A stretch of DNA of 28,075 nucleotides from AB-629-J13 sp964518835 (GTDB lineage: Bacteria > Fidelibacterota > Marinisomatia > Marinisomatales > AB-629-J13): the NCBI GenBank assembly GCA_964518835.1, contig CAZFKU010000014.1, positions 1 to 28,075 on the forward strand, given 5' to 3'. A program made the position numbers and the translations under genes. Of this stretch, positions 15,605 through 25,000 are shown one piece after another. The notes below the pieces were generated by a model that did not search any database, had not been told where the DNA came from, and saw nothing but the letters and a program-made list of their open reading frames with translations. How positions within the stretch are numbered: the stretch's first letter is position 1; every line of letters begins with the position of its first letter.

Positions 15605-18517
15605 CTACTGCAACAGGATTATTTTTTGCACACCCCTATATTCTCTAAATACTAATTTTACAAAATATACACCGCTTGAAACACCTGAACCATCCCACTG
15701 AACACTGTGATTCCCCGGTGATAGTTTTTCATCCACTAAGGTTTCAACTAATTTTCCTGTGAGGTCGTAAATGCGTAAAGACGTTGCATGCAACATCTCT
15801 ACATTCGGGATTGAAAATGAAATCGTGGTCACCGGATTGAACGGATTGGGATGTGCCGGAAATAGAGCAACCTTTGTTGGGGTTTGGTGAGATATAGGTT
15901 TTCTTAAAATAAAGGTTTCCGATTCACCACTTAGCTCAATCACATTAACACTTGAACACTCAAACACTTCCCCACCTTCATCAACAATTTCCCAACTTTC
16001 ACCATCTTTTATGTTACAATCAAATGTAAGTGGTCTGCCATCATTCATTACTTCTATCACACATTCATCTGTTGTGCAGAGTTTGGTATCTCCGGAAAAA
16101 CGGATGTCGGTGGAGGGTGCTGGGGGTTTAGGTGGGAGTGTGAAACTTAATGGATTTTCCACTTTAATGCTGTTACCGAAAAATAAATCCATGTGTTCAA
16201 GTGTTAATGTATTCAAGTTTTTTGGTGGATGGAAGTGTCTGGATTTTGTGAGAGGTGAAGAGGATGATAAGGTGATTTCACCGTTGGAATTTGCATTTAA
16301 CCAATACCCTATTCCAGGTGAAATTTCAGATGTTTGAACATAACTATTACTAAAACTGTATAGTGTTCCGGGAATAATTATATTCTCAGGATCAATTGCA
16401 TTACTGATATCCAAAGTGATGGAAATTCCTGAGATCAAATTCCACCCTGAAGTTAAGGAAAGTGTTAATGTTTCGACTGTCTCACCAGATATTGTCTGAG
16501 AACCGCTTTCATCAAAAAAAAGCCAATATCCCTCTCCCAGAACCAATTCAGATATGGAGACATACGTATCATCAAAACCGTACAGGGTGCCCGGAACTGC
16601 ATCCGGAAAAACATCAGAATAATACGATGAATCCACATACATGGAAATACCAACAAGATTCCATCCGGAAATGTAGGGAACTGTGATTTCAGGGATGTTT
16701 GGCAATTCCATCTCCAGATAGTACAATCCGCCAGAATAAATGCCGGCAATAAGATTTATCCCTCCAGAATTGGAGTTATAGTATGCTGAAACATTTGCAC
16801 TGCCTCCTATGTATGGTATTGTCAGGGTGCTGTCCTGCTGAAAAACCGGATCGGTAACGGTCCCTGAATTCCGAAAAAAGTAAACCGTTCCTTCCTGACT
16901 TCCTACAAATAAATCCAGGTCACCATCAAAATCAATGTCAGAGAATTCGGGAGTACTGTATTCCCCCACATCAATGTCTGCATAATATTCAGAAACAAGG
17001 ATAAAATTATGATTTTCCGTAGTACCTATGTTCTCGTAATAATGAATCACACCCCAATTCTCACCAATAAAAAGATCCAAATCACCATCACCATCTATAT
17101 CCGCCAATTCCGGATGAGACCTTCCGGACAAATCAATATCATTTAATTCTTCAATAAATTCATAGGAAGACTCGTTAGGAACTTCTCCAATCCTTTCATA
17201 ATAAAAGATCTTCCCATTATAATCTCCCACAAGGATATCCTGGTCACCATCATTATCCAAATCTCCTGCACAGGGAGCCAAATTATAACCAAGGTTTGTC
17301 CCTAAAAAATCTTCATCTAACAATTGCCATACATGTCCTTCAGTTGAGCCAGTATTTTCGAAAAATTTAATTTTCCCCCTGAAAGGAGACACAGAATAAT
17401 CTATTTCTGTCCCAATTAATAATTCCGGATCACCATCCCCATCTATATCTGCCAGCTCCGTTACGGTTCCGGTATAGAGGTCCAATGATTGAAAAAAATC
17501 ATCGGTCTCAAACTCATAAATCGGGTTATTTGCAGAACCAATATTTAAATATTGATAAAAATTATCGATGTATTGAACTCCGTATGCCCCTGATAAAACA
17601 GCTACAAATAGATCCTGATCACCATCTCCATCCAGATCAGCAAAAGTAGGCATATTCTGACCAGAGGTCTGGATAGGATTCATTGGCGGATATTGAGTAA
17701 CAATATTTTCTATATCCATCTCAGGGACTTCCGGTGAGCCTATATTCCAGATTATATACAAGCTCTGCTGGAAAAAGTCACCCCAACTCAGATCCAGATC
17801 ACTATCACCGTCCAGATCAATAAAGGTGATGGCACTTGCACCATGACGGCTGGAATCCGGGTTATCCCTCAACCCGATAATTGAAAGTCCCTGCCAGAAA
17901 TCTGTAATGTGCGAAAACACAGGAATATCATTCACAACCTCAAGGTTTTTAAAATACGTCACCGTTCCTGATGAACTACCACCTGTAAAAAAATCCTCAT
18001 CACCATCGTTGTCAATATCTGCAAAGGTGGGAGTTGATTGTATTTCAGTTAACATAGGTCCTCCGGAATCCGTGAATAACGTATCCGTCAGCACCTGATA
18101 ATCACCATTTGTATTTGTGTATAATCTGATACCTGAATAACCACCCCACAGTGCTGAAATATTTTGAGTTGCCAAGTCCAGATCGCCATCCAAATCCAGG
18201 TCACGGAAAGAAAACCAGCCAGCAGGAAGAACATTTTGGAAATGCGAACTTTTCAGGAAAAAGTCATGGTCAGTCGAATTTCCCCTATTCTCATAATACC
18301 GTAAGTGACCATCCATATCCAAAAGAAACAGATCGATATCACCATCTCCGTCATGGTCAAACCACTGTATTTTTGGTTTATTTAATCCTCCCGTAAACGC
18401 ATTTGAAATCTCCTCTTCATTTATAATTACCTGTGGGAATTCCTCCGCAAATGAGAACACTTCAGTAGCCTTTAATTCTACAGATAAATATAAAATTATT
18501 AAAATAAAATGAAACAT
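15605..18517 (-). CDS. Secreted VCBS/FG-GAP repeat protein with C-terminal sorting domain
   Basis: This 970-residue protein starts with a short signal peptide (MFHFILIILYLSVELKA). Residues of about 30-620 hold nine calcium-binding-type repeats of the DxDxDGDxDL kind, e.g. HDGDGDIDLFL, DIDNDGDEDFF and DIDGDGDLDLFIG, typical of VCBS/FG-GAP beta-propellers. Then come two GWNL...GYWL modules, a cysteine-containing beta domain (LCTTDECV, FECSSV) and a C-terminal sorting domain beginning PNPFNPVTTISF and ending KIILLQ, as used by type IX-like secretion. The ATG at 18517 has an excellent AAGGAAG ribosome site (18522-18528). It follows the Nudix gene by 50 nt. The last 216 residues are shared almost collinearly with the 1,001-residue protein upstream. 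Function is probably surface adhesion or binding; no catalytic motif is visible. Confidence 0.88.
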   Translation of the reverse strand: MFHFILIILYLSVELKATEVFSFAEEFPQVIINEEEISNAFTGGLNKPKIQWFDHDGDGDIDLFLLDMDGHLRYYENRGNSTDHDFFLKSSHFQNVLPAGWFSFRDLDLDGDLDLATQNISALWGGYSGIRLYTNTNGDYQVLTDTLFTDSGGPMLTEIQSTPTFADIDNDGDEDFFTGGSSSGTVTYFKNLEVVNDIPVFSHITDFWQGLSIIGLRDNPDSSRHGASAITFIDLDGDSDLDLSWGDFFQQSLYIIWNIGSPEVPEMDIENIVTQYPPMNPIQTSGQNMPTFADLDGDGDQDLFVAVLSGAYGVQYIDNFYQYLNIGSANNPIYEFETDDFFQSLDLYTGTVTELADIDGDGDPELLIGTEIDYSVSPFRGKIKFFENTGSTEGHVWQLLDEDFLGTNLGYNLAPCAGDLDNDGDQDILVGDYNGKIFYYERIGEVPNESSYEFIEELNDIDLSGRSHPELADIDGDGDLDLFIGENWGVIHYYENIGTTENHNFILVSEYYADIDVGEYSTPEFSDIDFDGDLDLFVGSQEGTVYFFRNSGTVTDPVFQQDSTLTIPYIGGSANVSAYYNSNSGGINLIAGIYSGGLYYLEMELPNIPEITVPYISGWNLVGISMYVDSSYYSDVFPDAVPGTLYGFDDTYVSISELVLGEGYWLFFDESGSQTISGETVETLTLSLTSGWNLISGISITLDISNAIDPENIIIPGTLYSFSNSYVQTSEISPGIGYWLNANSNGEITLSSSSPLTKSRHFHPPKNLNTLTLEHMDLFFGNSIKVENPLSFTLPPKPPAPSTDIRFSGDTKLCTTDECVIEVMNDGRPLTFDCNIKDGESWEIVDEGGEVFECSSVNVIELSGESETFILRKPISHQTPTKVALFPAHPNPFNPVTTISFSIPNVEMLHATSLRIYDLTGKLVETLVDEKLSPGNHSVQWDGSGVSSGVYFVKLVFREYRGVQKIILLQ
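15659..16306 (-). repeat. 648-bp cassette shared with 19081-19728 (copy A)
   Basis: This segment aligns with 19081-19728 at a constant offset of 3,422 bp from end to end, so no net insertion or deletion separates the copies. Several blocks of 20-40 bp are identical, for instance around 15730-15763. It encodes the region from the SSPLTKSR motif through the cysteine beta domain to the C-terminal sorting domain. Confidence 0.8.
15775..15802. repeat. 28-bp near-palindrome inside the sorting-domain coding region (copy 1)
   Basis: The core GACGTTGCATGCAAC is flanked by nearly matching arms GTAAA and ATCTCTAC; two arm positions do not pair. It is read in frame as part of the HATSLRIYD stretch of the sorting domain. 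The same element is at 19197-19224. Confidence 0.6.
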
Positions 18518-18567
18518 ATTACTTCCTTTGAAAGAATAAATATATTCTGCTATGCTATACTATAAAT

Positions 18568-18987
18568 TTATTTGGTAAATATTTCAAGGTCATTAAAAAA
18601 CTGTTTATCTTTTTCGTGGGTTAGGAATTCGCAAACCTTTTCCGGTAAAACCCAATGTGCTTCAGGATTATGTGGATCAACGGGATTCAATTTCATTTCA
18701 TCCGTTTTAAACAGGAATAGGTGAATTTCCTTCAATTCAGACGTATCATCATCCATATCCAATCCAATTCGGTACCGAGAATAATGACCTAATTTTTTTA
18801 TGAAATTCAATTGTTTAACTCCCGTTTCTTCATAAATTTCTCTCTTTGCCGCTTCAAGCAGTTCCTCTCCCCTTTCAACATGTCCCTTGGGCAATGACCA
18901 ACTGTTGCCATGTTGATTTACAATGAGAACTTCGTCATTTTTATTTAGGACAACCCCTCCTGCAGTTTTAGTCTTTTTTATTTTCAT
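18568..18987 (-). CDS. Nudix hydrolase (Ap4A/NTP pyrophosphohydrolase-like)
   Basis: This 139-residue cytosolic protein has a perfect Nudix box (G-x5-E-x7-REUxEExGU) at residues 35-57: GHVERGEELLEAAKREIYEETGV reads G35, E41, R49-E50, E53-E54, G56. The preceding WSLPKG is typical of diadenosine-tetraphosphate and nucleoside-triphosphate hydrolases of the MutT family. It therefore cleaves a nucleoside diphosphate linked to another moiety; the exact substrate is unknown. The ATG at 18987 has no Shine-Dalgarno. It lies between two secreted-protein genes in the same direction, 39 nt after one and 50 nt before the other, with a hairpin just upstream; a functional link to them is not evident. Confidence 0.92.
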   Translation of the reverse strand: MKIKKTKTAGGVVLNKNDEVLIVNQHGNSWSLPKGHVERGEELLEAAKREIYEETGVKQLNFIKKLGHYSRYRIGLDMDDDTSELKEIHLFLFKTDEMKLNPVDPHNPEAHWVLPEKVCEFLTHEKDKQFFNDLEIFTK

Positions 18988-18998
18988 ATTTGTACTGA

Positions 18999-19018
18999 AT
19001 TCCCGACTTCTCGGGAAT
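18999..19018. repeat. Perfect 8-bp hairpin in the gap before the Nudix gene
   Basis: ATTCCCGA-CTTC-TCGGGAAT forms an 8-bp stem with a 4-nt loop between the stop of the LVIVD-repeat gene (19027) and the Nudix ATG (18987). No T-run follows on either strand, so it is not a standard intrinsic terminator. It resembles small intergenic hairpin repeats of REP type, or could be an mRNA-processing or stabilising element. Confidence 0.6.
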
Positions 19019-19026
19019 GAAAACTT

Positions 19027-22000
19027 TCACTTCATCAACACCACCTTCTGAATTTCCCTTAGTCCACTTCCTTCTAACAGTACAAAATACACCCCGCTTG
19101 AAAATCCCTTTGCATTCCATTGAACGCTTTGATTCCCCGGTGAAAGTTTTTCATCCACTAAGGTTTCAACTAATTTTCCTGTGATATCGTAAATCCGTAA
19201 AGACGTTGCATGCAACGTCTCTACATCCGGGATTGAAAACCGAATGGTCGTCACCGGATTAAACGGGTTGGGATGCACCGGATATAGAGCGAACTCTGTT
19301 GGAACTTTGGATGAAGTGGATTTTCTTAAAACTAAGGTTTCCAAATCCCTATTCAACTCAAACACGTTTACACTTGAACACTCAAACACATTCCCGCTTT
19401 CGTCAACTATTTCCCAACTTTCACCGTCTTTAATTTTAAACTCAAACGTAAGTGGTTTTCCGTTATTCATCACTTCAAGCACACATTCATCTGTTGTGCA
19501 GAGTTTGGTATCCCCAGAAAAACGGATGTCCATTGCAGGAACAGGGGGTTTGGGTGGTAGACTGTAACTCAATACATCTTTTTCAGGAATATCCTTTCCA
19601 AAATAAAGTGTAGTGTTGTTCAGTGTTACTGTGTTCAGGTACTCTGGCGATTGGAATTGTCTGGACTTTGTGAGAGGTGCGGAGGATGATAAAGTAATTT
19701 CACCATCGCCGGAACTTCTTAACCAATAACCGTAACCCGGTTCTATTGATTCAGTATTTATATAGGTTTCGTTAAAACCATATATTGTACCGGGAATAAT
19801 GATCCCATTCAGATCTGATATAGAGCTTTCCCCAACCGAATATCCAATCCCGGAGAAAATATTCCATCCCTGGTTTAAAGAAATAGTCAATTCCTGAAGT
19901 GGATCACCGGAAAAAAAGGTTGTTCCTCCATTTTCAAATCTGAGCCAATATCCATCTCCATGAATTAATTCTGATGGAGGCTCATAGTATTCCCAACCAT
20001 AATTAAAAAGAGTACCTTCCACAGCATCCGGGAAAACAGATAAATAATGACTGTCCTCCACAACAGTAGGTAATCCCACCATGTTCCATCCCTGGGAATA
20101 TTCAGCACTCATACCGGCTTCATAAGTTAATACAAATAATCCGGATTGCATGTCCGAAGCGATGATCTTTCCCGATTCGAAAAACGGATACACCGACCAG
20201 CACCCTAAATATCCGTAATCATTGGGAAGGAATGTGTCATAATAACCCACCTCTTGTGGGTTGACAGGATCAGATATATTCACAATACGGACACCTTCCG
20301 TATAATGAGCAACATAAAGAAGATCTCCCTTCACATAAGAATTATGGACTACTGCATTTTCATCCACGATATATTCAGATACCATGTTGATGTTACTCAG
20401 ATCCTGAATATCAAAAATTCGTGTCCAAGGTCCGCCGCCGATTTCATCTCCCACGATAACATAATTCCCATCCTCCGTTGTCCAAGTATTGTGAGCACCG
20501 GAAGCGGGGTAATTAAAATTTGCTAAAAACTGTGGATTTTCCAAATCCGATAAATCCAGTATATCAACACCATCACCGTAAATCCCCGCAGCATAACCCA
20601 GCCCATCTTTTACATAAATATCATGATAATAATAAGTTGCAAAATGACTTTTAAATTGGGGATTTTCAGGAACAGAAAGATCATAAATCTCAACTCCACC
20701 TCCCTCATGCCCGATGATGTAAAGGATGGGACCATCCATATAGCAATTATGAGCACCTCCATCTGATCCATCGTTTCCGAAATGGATGGTGGAAATCACC
20801 TGCGGATTGGAAGGATCATGAAGATCAATGACCAGTCCCGGCTCATATTCCATGATAAGCACCGCATAATGATCATACACCTTCACATCCTTGGCATCAT
20901 TTCCCGGAACCGTTGAGGAAACAAACCCCACTTCCATCGGTTCATTGGTGATATCAATAATGCTTAATCCATCGTCCCTTGCACAAAGCAGAGCATATTC
21001 AACTCCTGTCTCGGGATGAGTGTAGCCCCAGATATCACCATATTTGGAATGGGGATCCAATCCGCCTACAAAATTAACATTTACCGATACTGGATGAGGA
21101 ATTCCGTGGATGGTTTCACTTTGATAAGAACTGTTACCATCGCTGGTAATTCCTTCCATTCGGTAATAATATTTCACATTATTGATTAAGCCGCTGTGAA
21201 AAAATGAGCTTTCTTCCGGTCCGATTTCAGCGATGACCTCCATGTTTTCTGTCTCGTCCCCAAAATAGAGATTGAAATACTGCAAATCCGGTTCTTCAAA
21301 GTCCCATGACAAGTCAATAGTCTGGTCTCCTGAAACAGCTTGAAAATTGCGAATGTGAGCTAAGCGGAGGAATAATTCGGAGGGGTCAGCTTCTAAAAAA
21401 GAATGTTCATTGTACAGTTTCAACCATCCTCCATATAAAACGTCTGCAGACGGTCCCCAATTATCATCATCGTAAGTGGTTCCACTGCCGTCATAATCAC
21501 TTTTCATGATGAAAAAATATTCCCTTCTTCCTAAATAAGTCCCGTCCGGATCATACATCATATTCGGCGGGTGTTCCCCGCTTCCGTCATCCCATTCGGA
21601 AATACAGATATTCAACCTTCGGGGATTTTCTTCATCTGAAATATCCCAGGCGGAACCTAAAAATATCCCTGGTCCCATTGCATCATAACCCATGTCTCTT
21701 CGATAAATTTGAGACCAGGTGGTGTCCGTACTTTCAAAAATGATTTTTACATCCACATATTCATTATCATCCAGATTGGAACCGAAAAAACTCGAACCTC
21801 GTCCAATACCTCCAAAAAAAGTTTCCCCGCCCCAATTCACTCCTGTTAACCAGCGGGGATCCCCTTCCCATTCGTAAAACAGGTCCGGTTCCGGTTCTCT
21901 TAATTCTTCGGGAAAATACAGCGGAGGTGATATGAGCAATTCAGGTTCCTGAATGTCATTCTGGCTTAATCCAATTTGGATGATAATCAGGCTGGTGAAA

Positions 22001-22032
22001 ACCAACCTGATTATATTAATTGTGCTTTTCAT
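19027..22032 (-). CDS. Secreted LVIVD-repeat (choice-of-anchor B type) protein with C-terminal sorting domain
   Basis: This 1,001-residue protein has a signal peptide (about 1-23, ending IGLSQ). An N-terminal beta-rich region of unknown type (about 25-225) is followed by a fibronectin-III-like domain (about 228-310). Next is a propeller of LVIVD-type repeats (about 315-645), e.g. DDGLSIIDITNEP, GGGVEIYDLSVPENPQ, GDGVDILDLSDLENPQ and TEGVRIVNISDPVNPQEVG, the pattern of choice-of-anchor B proteins. Two GWN...GYWL modules, the LCTTDECV cysteine domain and a sorting domain (HPNPFNPVTTIRFSIPDVE ... KVVLMK) follow. It probably sits on the cell surface after type IX-like export. The ATG at 22032 has GGA 9 nt upstream and follows the giant protein gene by 16 nt, implying co-transcription. 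Confidence 0.88.
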   Translation of the reverse strand: MKSTINIIRLVFTSLIIIQIGLSQNDIQEPELLISPPLYFPEELREPEPDLFYEWEGDPRWLTGVNWGGETFFGGIGRGSSFFGSNLDDNEYVDVKIIFESTDTTWSQIYRRDMGYDAMGPGIFLGSAWDISDEENPRRLNICISEWDDGSGEHPPNMMYDPDGTYLGRREYFFIMKSDYDGSGTTYDDDNWGPSADVLYGGWLKLYNEHSFLEADPSELFLRLAHIRNFQAVSGDQTIDLSWDFEEPDLQYFNLYFGDETENMEVIAEIGPEESSFFHSGLINNVKYYYRMEGITSDGNSSYQSETIHGIPHPVSVNVNFVGGLDPHSKYGDIWGYTHPETGVEYALLCARDDGLSIIDITNEPMEVGFVSSTVPGNDAKDVKVYDHYAVLIMEYEPGLVIDLHDPSNPQVISTIHFGNDGSDGGAHNCYMDGPILYIIGHEGGGVEIYDLSVPENPQFKSHFATYYYHDIYVKDGLGYAAGIYGDGVDILDLSDLENPQFLANFNYPASGAHNTWTTEDGNYVIVGDEIGGGPWTRIFDIQDLSNINMVSEYIVDENAVVHNSYVKGDLLYVAHYTEGVRIVNISDPVNPQEVGYYDTFLPNDYGYLGCWSVYPFFESGKIIASDMQSGLFVLTYEAGMSAEYSQGWNMVGLPTVVEDSHYLSVFPDAVEGTLFNYGWEYYEPPSELIHGDGYWLRFENGGTTFFSGDPLQELTISLNQGWNIFSGIGYSVGESSISDLNGIIIPGTIYGFNETYINTESIEPGYGYWLRSSGDGEITLSSSAPLTKSRQFQSPEYLNTVTLNNTTLYFGKDIPEKDVLSYSLPPKPPVPAMDIRFSGDTKLCTTDECVLEVMNNGKPLTFEFKIKDGESWEIVDESGNVFECSSVNVFELNRDLETLVLRKSTSSKVPTEFALYPVHPNPFNPVTTIRFSIPDVETLHATSLRIYDITGKLVETLVDEKLSPGNQSVQWNAKGFSSGVYFVLLEGSGLREIQKVVLMK
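19081..19728 (-). repeat. 648-bp cassette shared with 15659-16306 (copy B)
   Basis: Second copy of the 3' cassette, collinear with copy A at a 3,422-bp offset. The encoded segments share long strings such as IRFSGDTKLCTTDEC and IKDGESWEIVDE. Homology continues more weakly upstream into the GWNL modules. Confidence 0.8.
19197..19224. repeat. 28-bp near-palindrome inside the sorting-domain coding region (copy 2)
   Basis: The central 20 bp AGACGTTGCATGCAACGTCT is a perfect palindrome, and the outer four bases on each side (GTAA and CTAC) pair except at one position. It is translated on the minus strand as VETLHATSLR within the sorting domain, between the NPFNPVTTIRF and LRIYDITGK motifs. Confidence 0.7.
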
Positions 22033-22048
22033 TTTATCAATTCCAAAT

Positions 22049-25000
22049 TTACTTGATAATAATCATCTTTCGGGCAGATGTGAATTGAGGTGTGGTTAAT
22101 TCATAGATATAAACACCACTTCCTACTGATTCACCGCTATCTGTAGTTCCGTTCCACAACACAGAGTAGGTTCCGGATTCTTTCGATTCATTCACCAATG
22201 TTCTTACTTTCCTTCCTAAAATGTCAAACACATTTAGCGTTACCTGAGATTGTTCAGGAAGTCTGAATTGAATGGAGGTTACAGGATTAAATGGATTAGG
22301 AACATTTTGGAGTAAAGCAAATTCATCGGGAATATTTCTGAAAGTGAGATCAACCTTGCGCAGTTCCATATTATCTGAAAAATGGATTTCAATGGGTTCT
22401 GAAACAAATTCATCGTATTGAAATATCAATTGTTCTCCTGATTCAGCACCGTCTTTTTCTCCCGTTGTTAAATCATCTCCATAAATTGCGCCTGTCTGTA
22501 AATATCCATCTTCCAGCAATTTCATTTCACCAATGAGTGTCCCATCTTCAGTAGTCACAGAAACGTAGGAATTTTCTGTTACCTTGATGTCCTCAAAATT
22601 CACAGTACCGTTAATGAACATAAATCGGTTGGTGGGAATAATATCAGGATTTTTCCTGATGTCAACTGTTTTTGCTAACACTCCGGATGGTTCTGGATAG
22701 GTGAAATCACCCATACCTTCAATCACTTTAACCCAGTATCCGAATCCGTTCACCAGTTCCGTCAAGGTATTAAGGAAAGAAAGCCCGTTTGGATCAAAAA
22801 ATATTGCTCCATCTTCGTTGAAACCTGTAACATAAATGAGGTTGTCCGCAAGGATAAGCTCATTGAATGCATCTTCCGGAGGCATGGATTCATGAAGCCA
22901 ATATCCAATCAGGTTCCAATTTGGATTCAAATCAATGGAATAGTCTTCCGGTATAGGCATTCCCTCCTGTTCAAGGACTTGGGATTCCAATACCTTCAAC
23001 CAATATCCCGATCCCGGCAAAATTTCCGTCAATGTATTCAGGAAGGGAGGTCCATTGGGGTCAAAGAAAACAGATCCGTCCTCAGTGAATCCGGTGACAT
23101 ATATTAATTCTTCGTCAGAAATCAATTCTTGGAATACAGAGGATACCTCATTTTCTTCCATATCGATATCAAAAGAAATGAGATTCCAGTTTTCCATGAG
23201 GTCAATTTCATCGAAGAATGTTGTAGGGAAATTGAACACCACTGTAGGATCATCCCAGGGTGGTAGGGGAGCTCCATTGTTGTTGAACCATCCGCTGAAT
23301 GATTCCGGATAAATGAGATAGGCTCCTTCAGAGTCATCAAAAACTACCAACAGGAATTCTTCACTGTCATTCATTCCCTCATCTACATTTGGAGTCAAGG
23401 GATCATCTCCGTAGATCGCCAGATTGATATACGCCTGACCTTCAAACACGGTCAATTGCTGGGCACCGGCACAATTCCCTTCTTCATCAAAAGCGGCAAT
23501 CCAGTCGTCTCCGGTGGCAGGAACGCCGTCAATTGTTGCAATTCCCTGAAAAATTCCTGACATTGGTGTAGGTGTAAATTCGAATCCGTCGGGAAGTTCC
23601 GGTCCCGGTTCTCCTCCAAAAGGTGTAACCAGTACTTTCAACAAGGTGAAGGATGGATTGTCCACCATAAATCCACCTTGTTCGGTCATATTGATGTTTA
23701 TTAATCCTCCTCCGAATGGATCCTGCAAAATGAATGTCCCTAATTGATTCCAGCCTGAATTATCCCACGTCAATGATATTTGATTTGAGGGAGGAAATTG
23801 AAGCTGTAATTCCCACTCATGTTCTACCAAATCATTGGCAGAACCGTGAACCACCTGGGTGTAAAACCGTTCACCATTCCATCCCAATGCTGCGTCAAAA
23901 GAAGGTGGTGGTGGAGCAGGGGGAGCAAATTGATCCAAGCCGGGATCAAATCCGTCCGTGGCATTGGGCGAAAATCCTAATACAAGATCATAATCGGCCG
24001 TACCGCCTTCTGCATTAATTGTAATTGAAAAGTCAGGATCTCCGCCAACTGTACCAAATGGCGACTCAAAAGCACCCATGTCCGGAGCTGATCCGTTGTA
24101 TGCTTCCGGTGGAATTTGGAGGGTATCTTCCTCAAACACAAGGAAATCTGTCCCAGCATCTACACAGGGTGAATTTTCTGTGAGTAAATGAGGATTGGGA
24201 CCTTCTCCAACAAATAGAGGATCCAGATCAATATTTCCCTCACCCCAGACATAAGATGACGGGTCATCTACCACATTAATTCCTGCTTCACCATCCTGCA
24301 GATCGGAATAAAAAATGACTGCGACACCGCCTTCATCATTCCAGGATGTTACTGCTAACTGATCATTGGAATTACCCCAAAGAATTGAATTAACAAGACC
24401 ACCCAATGCGCCGCCTCCAACGGTTAACCCTGCACCATAAGCGGCTTCATTATCAATAAAATTGCAATTGATAAAACCAACTTCTGCACCGCTCCAGACG
24501 GACATTCCACCTGAGTTAGCTCCGGAACCATCCAGATTTGCAACATTTCCCACAATATTTGTTTTGAATACAACACCACTTGCCCCAGCAGAAAATCCTC
24601 CAGCAGCAGCATATTGTTGAGCCTGATTACCTTCCATTATGCAATTTGTAATCTGGAATTCTACATCTTCACCTGCGATTCTACAACCGACATATCTGAC
24701 ACCCGAATTTTCAATAAATTTTGAGCCATTGATCGTTGCGTTAAATCCCATGCCGACAGCCCTGAGTCCACAACCCTGATCTCCACATTCATTATTTAAG
24801 AACATCGTATTATCAACATTCAGAAAATGTTCAGCAGTTGTGTCATCTGAAAAGAATTGGAATCCTGCTCCATCATCCCCGGCACTGTTCTCTTTTACAG
24901 TTGAATTTGCTAATAAAATGGAAGATTGGAAAGAAGATATACCACCACCGTCAACACCGGAGGAATTGTTGGAAATAATCAGTTCCACCAGACGAAGGTT

